From: Actinoplanes sp. TFC3
GTDB lineage: Bacteria; Actinomycetota; Actinomycetes; Mycobacteriales; Micromonosporaceae
Assembly (NCBI RefSeq): GCF_001553785.1
Contig: NZ_LOJP01000001.1
Location: forward strand, 2,560,343 to 2,624,342
Direction: 5' to 3'
DNA length: 64,000 nt
Part shown: piece by piece, positions 1 to 7,937 of the stretch
How the letters are laid out: each line of letters opens with the position of its first letter
How positions within the stretch are numbered: position 1 is the stretch's first letter
Made by a program: the position numbers and the translations under genes
The notes under the pieces: generated by a model
Seen by the model: the letters and a program-made list of their open reading frames with translations, nothing else
What the model was told of the DNA's origin: nothing
Database searches by the model: none

Positions 1-2
1 TC

Positions 3-425
3 CGGGCGATCGCCGAGCTCTCCCTCGACGAGCTGCGCCGCCGGGAGGCCCAGCACACCACGGTGGTCGTCTCCGATCTGTTCGCGGCGCCGTCGTTCAC
101 GCAGATGCGCACCCTCAACCACCCCGGCAACCCCGTCTGGACGGCGCTGGCCAGCCGCGTCCGGGCGGCACTGGAGCTCCCGGAGCATGTCGTCGACCCG
201 GGCCGGCCACTGCTCAACTCGGTGCACGCCCCGCGCGAGGCGGCGGTACTGCAGGCGTGGGGGCTCGACGAGCAGGAACGCCCGTACTGGGTGACCGACG
301 GCCAGATCATCCCGGTTGAGCAGGTCCGGGAGGCGCACCTGTCCTGGTACGCCCGGCATGCCGACGTGGTGCAGGCCGGGCTGATCCGGCACGCCAGCGC
401 GCTGCGCCTGCTGGGGCTGGCATGA
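3..425 (+). CDS. WcbI-like polysaccharide biosynthesis protein (C-terminal part)
   Basis: The frame is open to the left edge, so only the last ~140 residues are present and the true start lies outside the window; the in-frame GTG at 63 is internal. The visible part has a run of hydrophobic residues followed by a Phe-rich loop and an N-H-P-G-N motif, resembling the C-terminal half of the WcbI family (putative acetyltransferases of capsule or exopolysaccharide synthesis). The stop overlaps the next ATG (ATGA at 422-425), so it is translationally coupled to two glycosyltransferases, which supports a role in surface polysaccharide assembly. The family call rests on motif resemblance and context; the exact reaction is unknown. 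Confidence 0.5.
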   Translation, partial: RAIAELSLDELRRREAQHTTVVVSDLFAAPSFTQMRTLNHPGNPVWTALASRVRAALELPEHVVDPGRPLLNSVHAPREAAVLQAWGLDEQERPYWVTDGQIIPVEQVREAHLSWYARHADVVQAGLIRHASALRLLGLA

Positions 426-1396
426 CCGGGCTGCCGGCGCTGGCCGTCACCGCCGACGAGCGCCACGGGGTCACCGTTGCCGCCCGCGACCTCGCCGCCG
501 CCGCGGAGGCGGCGACCGGCCTGGATCTTGAGGTCTCCGCCGACATGCTGCTCGGGGACAACCCTCCGGAGCGTGCGCATCTGCACTTCACCGATCGGCT
601 CTGGGCCGGCTCGCCGGAGGAGGCCGCCGCGGTGGTGGAGCGCATCGCCACCCGTACGGCGCTGACCGTCACCCTGCACGACGTCCCGCAACCTTCCGAC
701 GGGCCCCGCAACCTGCCGCGCCGCACCGACTGCTACGCGCGTGTCGTCACCGCGGCGCGGGGCGTGGTCGTGAACAGCAGGCACGAGGCGGCGCACCTCA
801 CCGAGGCCGGCATCGTGCCCCGCGCGCTCGGCGTCGTACCGCTTCCCGTCACCCCGGCACCCTTCGCCGCGCCCCCGCCAGCAGGCCGCGACGTCGCCGT
901 GCTCGGCTTCTTCTACCCCGGCAAGGGCCACGCGGAGGTGGTCGACGCGATCGTCGGCCTCCCCACGCAGCTGACCGTGCTCGGCGGGCCGTCCGCCGGC
1001 CACGAGAACGACCTGCGGGACTTCACCGGGCAAGCCGCGGCGCGCGGCGTCACGGTCGAGGTGACCGGCTTCGTGCCCCAGGACGATCTGATCGCACGGT
1101 GCCGGTCGGTCGCGGTGCCGGTCGTGGCGCACCGGCACTTCTCCGCCTCCGGCTCCCTCGCCACCTGGATCGCCGCGGGCCGCCGGCCCCTGGTCGTCGA
1201 GAGCCGGTACACCCGGGAAATGGCGGCGCTGCGACCCGGCACGGTCCGCCTGGTCCAGGACCTCGCACCGGCCATCGCCGCTGCCCTGGCCGACCCCGCG
1301 TCGACGTGGCTGACACCCGACGCGGTCACCCGGCCGCACCTCGACGACACGGCCGCGGCGTACCTGCGCTGGTGGACAGGAGAGATCACATGGTGA
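422..1396 (+). CDS. GT-B fold glycosyltransferase (GT4-like)
   Basis: 324 residues. The C-terminal half contains the GT-B nucleotide-sugar-binding half: a 'VAVLGFFYPGKGH' strand-loop typical of GT4 enzymes (residues ~160-172), then 'TVLGGPSAGHE' and a late 'HRHFSASGSLATWIAAGRRPLV' region, where GT4 proteins place their donor-binding Ser/Gly and Glu residues. The N-terminal half is the acceptor lobe, with 'LHFTDRLW' and 'VTLHDVPQP' segments. No signal peptide or membrane segment, so cytosolic. It starts at an ATGA overlap with the upstream WcbI-like gene and overlaps the next glycosyltransferase by 7 bases, so the three form one operon. Donor and acceptor sugars cannot be read from the sequence. 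Confidence 0.8.
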   Translation: MTGLPALAVTADERHGVTVAARDLAAAAEAATGLDLEVSADMLLGDNPPERAHLHFTDRLWAGSPEEAAAVVERIATRTALTVTLHDVPQPSDGPRNLPRRTDCYARVVTAARGVVVNSRHEAAHLTEAGIVPRALGVVPLPVTPAPFAAPPPAGRDVAVLGFFYPGKGHAEVVDAIVGLPTQLTVLGGPSAGHENDLRDFTGQAAARGVTVEVTGFVPQDDLIARCRSVAVPVVAHRHFSASGSLATWIAAGRRPLVVESRYTREMAALRPGTVRLVQDLAPAIAAALADPASTWLTPDAVTRPHLDDTAAAYLRWWTGEITW

Positions 1397-2670
1397 ACGG
1401 CCGTTCCGTACCCGGCAACCGCTGGGACCTGCTCGACGGTGTCAACCCCGCCGAGCCGCCCACCGTGTCGGTCATCGTCGTGCACTACCAGCAGCAGGCG
1501 GAACTCGACCGCACGCTGGCGGCGCTGCGCCGCCAGACCCACCCCGCCGGGCGTACCCAGATCATCGTGGCCGACGACGGATCACCGGAACCACCGCGGG
1601 TTCCCGACGGGGTGCTGCTGGTGCGCCAGGCCGACGAGGGATTCCGCGCGGCGGCGGCACGCAATCTCGGCGCCTCGGCCGCCACCGGGGACGTGCTGTG
1701 CTTCCTTGACGCCGACACGGTGCCGGAACCCTCGTACGTGCAACGGATGTCCCGGCTGCCCGCGCTCGCACCCGAGGCCGTCGTCGTCGGGCGGCGCCGG
1801 CACGCCGAACTCGCCGGGCTGCCCGTTGACGCCCCGGTGGAGCAGGCCGGACCCGCCGCCGAGCTGCCCGAACCGCAGTGGCTGCGCGACGGCTACCGGC
1901 TCTCCCGCGACCTGCTCGACGCCGACGACCGGTCCTACCGCTACGTGATCAGCGCCGCGCTCGCCTGTTCCCGCTGGTTCTTCGAGCGGCTCGGCGGCTT
2001 CGACGAGACCTTCCGGGTGTACGGCGGGGAGGACTGGGAGTGGGCGTACCGCGCCTGGCTCGGCGGGGCGATCCTCGCGCACGCCGCCGACGCGGTGGCC
2101 TGGCACGACGGTCCCGACTGGGCCGGGCGCGACCTGCGCGACCCGCACCGCCGGGCCCGCAAGGACGCCGAGACGCTGCTGCTCGCCGATCGCATCCCGG
2201 TCGCCGGTTCACGCGGGCACGGCGTACGCAGCGCCGGCGCGGACGTGGTCATCCGGCTCGGCGAGGCGCCGTCGGACGCGGCTGCGTACGTCTGTGTCGA
2301 TTCGGTGCTTGCCGTCCTGCCGTCGGCACGTGTGGGCGTACCCGAAAAGCTTGCTGATCTTTTTGTGGCGGATCAGCGGGTGTCGTCGTTGTCTGCGCTC
2401 GACGATTCGGCACGCGTGTTCATCGAAGTGCCGTCGGCGGTGCGTGTCGATGCGGTGGCCAAGGAACTGCAGGAAGCGGTGGCGACGGTGGGCACGGGCA
2501 CGCTCGGGACCGTGATGCTCGGTGAGATGCGCATCGACTCGGCTCGCGCGCGGGCCCGGCGGGCGATCTGGGGGAAGGAGCTGTTCGAGACCCGGGCGCA
2601 CACGGAGGCCGGGCTTGTGCCGCTCGACGCCGATCCGGGGCTGGCCGGCTATCTGGGCGGGTGGGCCTGA
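1390..2670 (+). CDS. GT-A family 2 glycosyltransferase with GT7C-like C-terminal domain
   Basis: 426 residues from ATG 1390, chosen because it overlaps the preceding stop and precedes the family's first strand ('PTVSVIVVHYQQ'). GT2 hallmarks are 'IIVADDGS' (~60-67), 'ARNLGASAATGDVLCFLDADT' around residue 90-110 with the D-x-D metal/donor site, and a 'GGFDETFRVYGGEDWEWAYR' segment near residue 200-220, the GT7C-type motif that supplies the catalytic acid. The last ~150 residues are an extra domain I do not recognise, with lower GC and different codon use (2300-2520). It is the last gene of the polysaccharide operon; a 123-base gap follows. Confidence 0.85.
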   Translation: MVNGRSVPGNRWDLLDGVNPAEPPTVSVIVVHYQQQAELDRTLAALRRQTHPAGRTQIIVADDGSPEPPRVPDGVLLVRQADEGFRAAAARNLGASAATGDVLCFLDADTVPEPSYVQRMSRLPALAPEAVVVGRRRHAELAGLPVDAPVEQAGPAAELPEPQWLRDGYRLSRDLLDADDRSYRYVISAALACSRWFFERLGGFDETFRVYGGEDWEWAYRAWLGGAILAHAADAVAWHDGPDWAGRDLRDPHRRARKDAETLLLADRIPVAGSRGHGVRSAGADVVIRLGEAPSDAAAYVCVDSVLAVLPSARVGVPEKLADLFVADQRVSSLSALDDSARVFIEVPSAVRVDAVAKELQEAVATVGTGTLGTVMLGEMRIDSARARARRAIWGKELFETRAHTEAGLVPLDADPGLAGYLGGWA

Positions 2671-2793
2671 GTCCCTCGGCCGAAAGTCAGATCGGCGGCG
2701 GTCTGTCTTCCTGACGCGCGACCGATGTGCGACCACGCCGTCGACCTGCAGGCTGTGCTCCGATCACATCGCCGACTGCCTGCGAGGGACCAC

Positions 2794-2842
2794 CATGAGC
2801 GCGTACGCCCCCACCACCGCGGCCCGCGGCCGGCGCCGATGA
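2794..2842 (+). pseudogene. 15-codon remnant, probable deletion scar of an ABC ATPase gene
   Basis: A reading frame of 15 codons (MSAYAPTTAARGRRR, then TGA) starts after a good ribosome binding site (GAGGGA, about 6 bases before ATG 2794). It ends in an ATGA overlap with the ABC permease start at 2839. FtsX/MacB-type permeases in actinobacteria normally follow an ATP-binding subunit gene that ends in exactly such an overlap. The frame looks like the first ~10 and last ~5 codons of that ATPase joined after loss of the middle. It could instead be a short leader peptide for the permease. The sequence itself shows only the RBS, the short frame and the overlap; deletion is inference. Confidence 0.4.
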
Positions 2843-5340
2843 GCAGCGTCGTCCTGCGCACCCAGCTGGCCGGGGTGGCCCGGCGGCCCAGCCGGTTGAT
2901 GCTGACCGGCGTGGCCATGCTGGTGGCCTCGTTCGTGGTCTACGCCGTGGTGCTGGGCTACCGGATCGCTGAGAACACGGTCGTGGACGCGGTGAAGGCC
3001 CCTGCCGCCGGGGTGATCGTCACCGGGGACCTGCCGGTGAGCCTGCTGCCCAAGCTCGACGCCGTCCCGGGGGTGGCCGGGCACGCGGCGCGCACCAGCA
3101 GCACCGTGCAGCTCACCGGCGGCTACCTCGACGTGACCGCCGATCCCGGCGCCGGCCCGCTCACCGAGGTCACCGTCCGGCAGGGCCGCTACCCCAAGGC
3201 CAACGGCGAGATCGCGGTCACCCCGCGCACCAGCGAGCGGATGGGCCTGCCGGTCGGGGCGAGCGTCGCCGGTGAGGTGGAGCAGCAGTCCGGCAAGGCC
3301 AAACGCGTCACGTTCACGGTCGTCGGGGTGGTCGACGGGCCCGCCGACTGGGGGCAGAACGCCTACAGCACCGAACGCACGCTGACCCAGGTGCTCGGAA
3401 GCACGACCGTCGAACGCGCTGACCTGCTCCTCAAGCCGGGCGTCGCGCAGCAGACCGCGCAGCAAGCGGTGCGGCAGGTCACGGCCACGGTTGCGGTCGG
3501 CGACGACAACCCGGGCATCGACGTGATCACCGGCGCCGACGATCACGCCCGTGCCGTCGAGGGAGCCCTTACTGCCGCGAGGTACGTCCTTCTCGTGGTC
3601 AGCGTCTTCGTGCTCATTGCCGTGGTGGCCGCCGTCCTGGTAGCGATCTCCACGTTCCGGATCGTCTTCGCCCAGCGGATGCGCCAACTGGCCCTGCTGC
3701 GCACCATCGGGGCGGGCCGGCGCTCGATCTCGCGTGCGCTGGCCGTCGAGGGCGCCCTCACGGGCCTGGTCACCGGCGGAACCGGCGTACTCGCGGCGCT
3801 CGCCCTGGGACAGCTGGCCTCCCCTGCGGCGGCGGTGTTCGGCGCCCACATCTCCGGTCCCGGATTCCCGGTGGCCGAGGCCATCGGGGTGATCGCCCTG
3901 GCGGTGTTCCTGACCTTGGTGGCGGTGCTGTCACCCGCCCGCTCGGCGGCGAAGGTGTCGCCGCTGGAAGCCCTGCGCTCGGCCAGCACCGCGGGTAGCC
4001 GGCGGACCATCGGTGCGGGGCGGTGGATCCTGGGCCTGCTGCTGGTGCTCGGCTCGGCGGCGCTGGCCGCGCTCGTCTTCGCGCTCCTGCCCGGCCCGGA
4101 CGCCAAGAACTACGACCCGACCGCGCCGCTGTTCGCCACCGTCGGGTCGGCGTCGCTGGCCTTCTTCGCGCTCGCCGTGCTCGGCCCGGTGCTGATCCGG
4201 CCGTTCCTCGCGGTGGTGGGCTGGCCGCTGCGCCGGCTCGGCCCGCTGGGACGCCTCGCGGTCGGCGGTATCGGCGGAACGCCCCGGCGGGCGGCGGCCG
4301 TGTCGGTGGTCGTGGCACTGGGGGTGTCGCTGATCGGCGGCTCGCTGGTGGCCGGGGCGTCGCTGCGTACCGTCCTGCAACAGCAGTCCGCAGTGGAAAC
4401 CCCCGCCGATTTCCAAGTTCTCGCGCAGGATGCCACGCTGCGTCCAAGCGTCATCGCCGCGGCGAGGAAGCGTCCCGAGTTGACCGACGTCACCTTCTTC
4501 CGCAGCAACTCCCAGCTGACGGTCAACGACGGGGACGCCAGTTTCGACGCCGCCGACATCGACCCGGCGGCGGTGCCGCGGCTGGCCGGCATCACCGCGG
4601 TCGGGCCGGGACAGCTTGCGGTGGCAAGCTGGGCGGCGGGCTATCTGGAGGTGGAGGAAGGCGATCGGATTACGGTACGGCTGAACGACAGATCCGTTGA
4701 AGTAACCGTGACCGCCCTGCTCAACCCGTCGGCTCCGCTGGGCCTGTCGGTGCTGATGAACCCCGCCGACCTGAGCAAGCTCGGTGTCGCCCCCGCCCCG
4801 ACCAGGATGATCGCCAACGCGGCGTCCGGTGGCGAGGACGGCCGCACCGCCGGAGCCAAGGCGCTGCACGAGATTCTGGCCGGTCAGCCCGGACTCGGTG
4901 TCGATGTGATGGCTGACCGCCGCGATGAACTGGACAAGTCCTTCACCATGGTGCTGGCCGCCGGCATCGCCCTGATCGGGCTCACCGTGCTGGTCGCGGT
5001 GGTCGGGGTGGGCAGCACGTCGGCGCTGTCAGTCGTGGAACGTACCCGTGAATCCGGCTTGTTGCGGGCCGTGGGTCTGTCCCGGGGCGGCTTGCGTGCC
5101 ATGCTGACCGCCGAGTCCAGTCTCTACGGCGTCATCGGCGCGGGCCTCGGGCTGCTGATCGGCGTGCCGTACGCGTGGCTGGCCGTCCGCACGATGAACC
5201 TGGGAGCGCCGCTGAGTTTCCCGGCCGGGCAACTCGCGGCGGTCTTCCTGGCGCTGGTGGTCTTCACCGCCCTGGCCGGTGTGCTGCCGGCCCGGCGCGC
5301 CGCGACGGTGAGCCCGGTGGCAGCCCTGGCCACCGACTGA
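2839..5340 (+). CDS. ABC transporter permease, MacB/FtsX type
   Basis: 833 residues from ATG 2839; in-frame start codons further upstream would add a non-homologous Arg/His-rich tail. Topology fits a fused double FtsX permease: TM1 at ~18-40, a large extracellular MacB-like periplasmic domain (~45-235), three TMs around 250-370 containing 'FRIVFAQRMRQLALLRTIGAGRRSI' (the FtsX cytoplasmic coupling helix that contacts the ATPase), a second half with TMs near 395-420 and 440-465, a second extracellular domain, and three C-terminal TMs with 'VVERTRESGLLRAVGLSRGGLRAML'. It likely exports or extracts a lipid-linked or peptide substrate. No ATP-binding subunit is adjacent; only a 15-codon scar precedes it. 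Downstream genes are unrelated. Confidence 0.85.
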   Translation: MSSVVLRTQLAGVARRPSRLMLTGVAMLVASFVVYAVVLGYRIAENTVVDAVKAPAAGVIVTGDLPVSLLPKLDAVPGVAGHAARTSSTVQLTGGYLDVTADPGAGPLTEVTVRQGRYPKANGEIAVTPRTSERMGLPVGASVAGEVEQQSGKAKRVTFTVVGVVDGPADWGQNAYSTERTLTQVLGSTTVERADLLLKPGVAQQTAQQAVRQVTATVAVGDDNPGIDVITGADDHARAVEGALTAARYVLLVVSVFVLIAVVAAVLVAISTFRIVFAQRMRQLALLRTIGAGRRSISRALAVEGALTGLVTGGTGVLAALALGQLASPAAAVFGAHISGPGFPVAEAIGVIALAVFLTLVAVLSPARSAAKVSPLEALRSASTAGSRRTIGAGRWILGLLLVLGSAALAALVFALLPGPDAKNYDPTAPLFATVGSASLAFFALAVLGPVLIRPFLAVVGWPLRRLGPLGRLAVGGIGGTPRRAAAVSVVVALGVSLIGGSLVAGASLRTVLQQQSAVETPADFQVLAQDATLRPSVIAAARKRPELTDVTFFRSNSQLTVNDGDASFDAADIDPAAVPRLAGITAVGPGQLAVASWAAGYLEVEEGDRITVRLNDRSVEVTVTALLNPSAPLGLSVLMNPADLSKLGVAPAPTRMIANAASGGEDGRTAGAKALHEILAGQPGLGVDVMADRRDELDKSFTMVLAAGIALIGLTVLVAVVGVGSTSALSVVERTRESGLLRAVGLSRGGLRAMLTAESSLYGVIGAGLGLLIGVPYAWLAVRTMNLGAPLSFPAGQLAAVFLALVVFTALAGVLPARRAATVSPVAALATD

Positions 5341-5362
5341 GCGGCCGGGCCGGCCGGGGCGA

Positions 5363-5509
5363 TCAGTCGGTCGGCTCGGTGGCCCCGGCCTGCGGCTCGT
5401 CGGACTGCTCGGGTCCCACCCGGACGTCGTCACCGGCCGGCAGGACAGGCGCGTCACCCTCATCGGCCGGGGCGTCGTCGGCGGCGGGCTGCTGCGGTTG
5501 TGCGGTCAT
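5363..5509 (-). CDS. small acidic hypothetical protein (48 aa)
   Basis: A 48-residue frame from ATG 5509 to TGA, preceded on the minus strand by a TGGAGC sequence close to the start. It is rich in Ala, Pro, Asp and Glu (about a quarter acidic) and has no hydrophobic segment, so it would be a soluble, probably disordered protein. It fills the gap between the permease and the divergent lipoprotein gene. I do not recognise a family. The short length and composition leave real doubt that it is expressed. Confidence 0.4.
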   Translation of the reverse strand: MTAQPQQPAADDAPADEGDAPVLPAGDDVRVGPEQSDEPQAGATEPTD

Positions 5510-5635
5510 GGCTCCAGGCATACCCGCTGGACGGCAAACCACTCCCGCGCCCCGACGGCCTCGTTCCTCCCGCATTCGTGCCATCGACGGCCGCAACACC
5601 CCTGCGAAGATCATCCAGTGGACAGGATCATCAAC

Positions 5636-6232
5636 ATGAAACGCATCCTGGTTGTTCCCGTGATCGTCGGCGCCTTCGTCCTCTCGACTGCTTGCGCCGC
5701 AACTGAGACGGCCTCGCCCTCGACGGCCGCCGCCGCGCCCACGGGCGCGGCTACCTCGCCCACGGCCGCGGCCATCTCGGCCACCCCGGTGGCCAAGGCC
5801 GGTGACGCGTCGGCGCCCGCCCACCGGTCGAGCGCGGCCGCAGCGCCGACCAAGAAGAGCAAGAGCACCGGCGGCAAGGACGGCGGCGACGCCACGTTCC
5901 CCATCGGAGCCGGTACGCACCTGGTGCTGCTGCACAGCTATGACAGCGCCAAGCACACCGCCGTCATCGAGCCCGCGGCCTTCACCAAGGACGGCCAGTC
6001 GATCAAGGGTGACGGCAGCCGGTTCACGCTGCCGGTCAACGACGCGCCCAAGATTTTCAGCACCAACGGCGGCAACCCCGACTGCATGGACGGTACGGAC
6101 CAGAAGACGACCGGCAGCTGCCTGGCCACCGCCGCCTGGCTCAAGAAGCAACTCGGGCACGGCGGCTTCGCCGTCACCATCGCCAACACCGGCGACTTCA
6201 TCTACGAAATCGCCGAACAGTACCGGCCCTGA
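5636..6232 (+). CDS. hypothetical lipoprotein
   Basis: 198 residues from ATG 5636 (AGGA about 7 bases upstream). The N-terminus is a lipoprotein signal: Lys-Arg, a hydrophobic stretch, then a lipobox ending in 'STAC' (Cys ~20), so it should be lipid-anchored on the outer face of the membrane. Residues ~22-85 are a low-complexity Ala/Ser/Thr/Pro linker ending in a Lys-rich patch. The C-terminal ~115 residues form a small globular domain with two Cys residues (in 'NPDCMDG' and 'GSCLA') that could form a disulfide. No recognised enzymatic motif. It is a single-gene unit facing the DUF3152 lipoprotein. Confidence 0.75.
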   Translation: MKRILVVPVIVGAFVLSTACAATETASPSTAAAAPTGAATSPTAAAISATPVAKAGDASAPAHRSSAAAAPTKKSKSTGGKDGGDATFPIGAGTHLVLLHSYDSAKHTAVIEPAAFTKDGQSIKGDGSRFTLPVNDAPKIFSTNGGNPDCMDGTDQKTTGSCLATAAWLKKQLGHGGFAVTIANTGDFIYEIAEQYRP

Positions 6233-6443
6233 CCCCCGCCGACCCGCGGGTCAGTGCAGGAACGCGGTCACCGCGGCGGTACGTCCGCTGCCAGTTCAGA
6301 TCGTCCCGGTTCATCGCCCCGGAGTTCGCGGCCAGGCTGAGCCGCGACACCACGCGGGCCTGCCCGGCGCGCAGCAGCGGCAGCATCGACGGGCACCGTT
6401 TCCGTACGAAGATGTCGAATTGCTCGTCACGCTCGGTAGGCAC
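6198..6443 (-). pseudogene. truncated ECF (SigE-like) sigma factor remnant
   Basis: The minus strand has an excellent start: AGGAGG followed by GTG at 6443. The first ~20 residues (VPTERDEQFDIFVRKRCPSM) look like the opening of SigE-family extracytoplasmic sigma factors. The usual region 2 helices after 'LL' are missing. Instead there is a short stretch ending in 'LNWQRTYRRGD', after which this frame runs on into the antisense of the neighbouring lipoprotein gene. Another frame reaches a stop near 6251. The pattern is a strong intact start, a recognisable first helix, then loss of the DNA-binding regions; the decay call is inference from family resemblance. Confidence 0.4.
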
Positions 6444-6575
6444 GCGCCCTCCTTGCTCGCCCCTCCCTGACGATTGCGCCGCGCCGCGGGTTGCATGCTC
6501 AATCGGCGATCTTTGCCACGTCGTCTCGCCGCGGATCCGACCAACCTGCTTGTCGCCCGGATCGTCAACAGGGTC

Positions 6576-7352
6576 ATGCAATTGCGCGTTCTGGCCGTCT
6601 GCGGTGTGCTCCTGCTCAGCGCCTGTTCTCCGGCCCCCGGGGCCAACCCGTCGGCGTGGCACCTCCCGCAGGCCAGCGCGCCGGTTCCGTCCGCGCCGGT
6701 TCCGCCCGCGCCGGCATCGGAGGTGGCCAAGCCCGTACCGATCACCTATCCGGCTCACGGGTCCGGGCGGTGGAAACATGCCTCGGCGCAGTCCGGACCG
6801 GCGGCCGGGCAGGGTGGCAGGCTCCTGCGCTACCGGGTCCTGGTCGAGCGCGACATCGGGGGCCTGCCGCCAAACGCCTTCGCGGACACGGTCACCGCCA
6901 CGCTGGCCGACCCGCGCGGCTGGACCGCCGGCGGCCGGTGGCGGCTGCAACGGGTCGGGCCGGGCAGCCCCTACGACTTCACCATCTACCTGGCCACCCC
7001 GGGCACCCGCGACCCGCTGTGCGGTGACGCCTCGGACGGCTACACCTCGTGCCGCAACGCCGGCAAGGTGGTGCTCAACGTGGCGCGCTGGGTCAAGGGC
7101 GTACCGCACTACGGCGCGGGGCTGGCGACGTACCGGCAATACATGGTCAATCACGAGGTGGGGCACCGCCTGGGGCAGGGCCATGAGTTGTGCCCAGGGC
7201 CGGGGGAGCCGGCGCCGGTCATGCAGCAGCAGACGCTGGGCCTGCACGACTGCACGGCGAATGCCTGGCCCTACCTGCACGGCGAGCGGTACGCGGGCGT
7301 CCCGGGCGCCTACGACGACGAGGTCCCGGCCCGCGACCCCGGCCGCCGGTAA
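6576..7352 (+). CDS. DUF3152 family secreted metalloprotease-like lipoprotein
   Basis: 258 residues when started at ATG 6576, the start that gives a proper lipoprotein signal ending in 'LLLSAC' (Cys ~17). A Pro/Ala/Val-rich linker follows (~20-45). The domain from ~75 to 245 matches DUF3152: 'RYRVLVERDIGG', 'FTIYLATPGTRDPLCG', and the zinc-binding-like 'NHEVGHRLGQGHELC' helix (H-E-x-x-H-x-x-x-x-x-H), then 'MQQQTLGLHDC'. The motif implies an extracellular zinc-dependent hydrolase anchored to the membrane; its substrate is unknown. An upstream in-frame ATG at 6495 would destroy the signal peptide and was rejected. It is convergent with the MarR gene, 6 bases away. Confidence 0.85.
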   Translation: MQLRVLAVCGVLLLSACSPAPGANPSAWHLPQASAPVPSAPVPPAPASEVAKPVPITYPAHGSGRWKHASAQSGPAAGQGGRLLRYRVLVERDIGGLPPNAFADTVTATLADPRGWTAGGRWRLQRVGPGSPYDFTIYLATPGTRDPLCGDASDGYTSCRNAGKVVLNVARWVKGVPHYGAGLATYRQYMVNHEVGHRLGQGHELCPGPGEPAPVMQQQTLGLHDCTANAWPYLHGERYAGVPGAYDDEVPARDPGRR

Positions 7353-7358
7353 CGCCCG

Positions 7359-7859
7359 CTACGGGTTGGCGGTGGGGCGCTGCAGGCGCTGACTCGCCGC
7401 TGCGCTGGCGGCGGTGATGCGTGCCACGAACGCGGCCACCTGGCGCAGCTCGTCGGCGCTGGTGCCGGTGAGCACCTGCGCGATCTCGGCACCGGCCGCC
7501 GCCATGAACTCGCGGGCCTGTTCCCGGGCACCCGGCTCGGGTCGCAGGGTCACCCGGCGCCGATCGGCGTGCTCGCGGCTGCGCCGGATGTGACCGGCGC
7601 TCTCGAGCCGGTTGAGCAACACGGTGGTGGCGCCGGAGGTCATGCCGATCTGGCGGGACAGCTCCGCCGGCGACAGCGGCTGGTCCTGCTCGGCGGCCCA
7701 GATGATCTGGCCGAGCGCGTTCGCGTCGGAGTTCGGCAGCCCCATCCATGCCGCCAGGTGCTGGTTGAGTTCCGCGAAGCTGACCGCCCAGTCGCGGAGG
7801 CGATGCATGACGGCCGTCTGCTCCGACGACCAATCCACTGTGAGCGGATCCACTTTCAC
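7359..7859 (-). CDS. MarR family transcriptional regulator
   Basis: 166 residues from GTG 7859, which has an AAGGG sequence about 9 bases upstream. The winged-helix core is clear: 'QPLSPAELSRQIGMTSGATTVLLNRLESAGHIRRSREHADRRRVTL' (~70-115), with the D-R-R-R wing typical of MarR. N- and C-terminal helices would form the dimer. It is divergent from the FAD monooxygenase gene at 7938 and the shared 78-base gap contains inverted repeats, so it probably represses that gene and itself, and is likely released by an aromatic or lipophilic ligand. Ligand identity is not visible in the sequence. Confidence 0.85.
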   Translation of the reverse strand: MKVDPLTVDWSSEQTAVMHRLRDWAVSFAELNQHLAAWMGLPNSDANALGQIIWAAEQDQPLSPAELSRQIGMTSGATTVLLNRLESAGHIRRSREHADRRRVTLRPEPGAREQAREFMAAAGAEIAQVLTGTSADELRQVAAFVARITAASAAASQRLQRPTANP

Positions 7860-7880
7860 CGGGCAAAACCCTTCGCTCTG

Positions 7881-7905
7881 AAGTATCTTCACTCTAAAGT
7901 ATGAC
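7881..7905. promoter_or_regulatory. candidate MarR operator in divergent promoter
   Basis: The gap between the MarR gene and the monooxygenase is AT-rich compared with its surroundings. It holds GAAGTATCTTC at 7880-7890 (4-base arms around TAT) and ACTCTAAAGT at 7891-7900, an imperfect palindrome, with AAGTAT occurring twice. Position between two divergent starts and symmetry fit a MarR-dimer binding site overlapping the promoters. This is motif reading only. Confidence 0.4.
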
Positions 7906-7937
7906 GCGCCGTCGTGCCGGGGAGAGCGAAGCAGACC

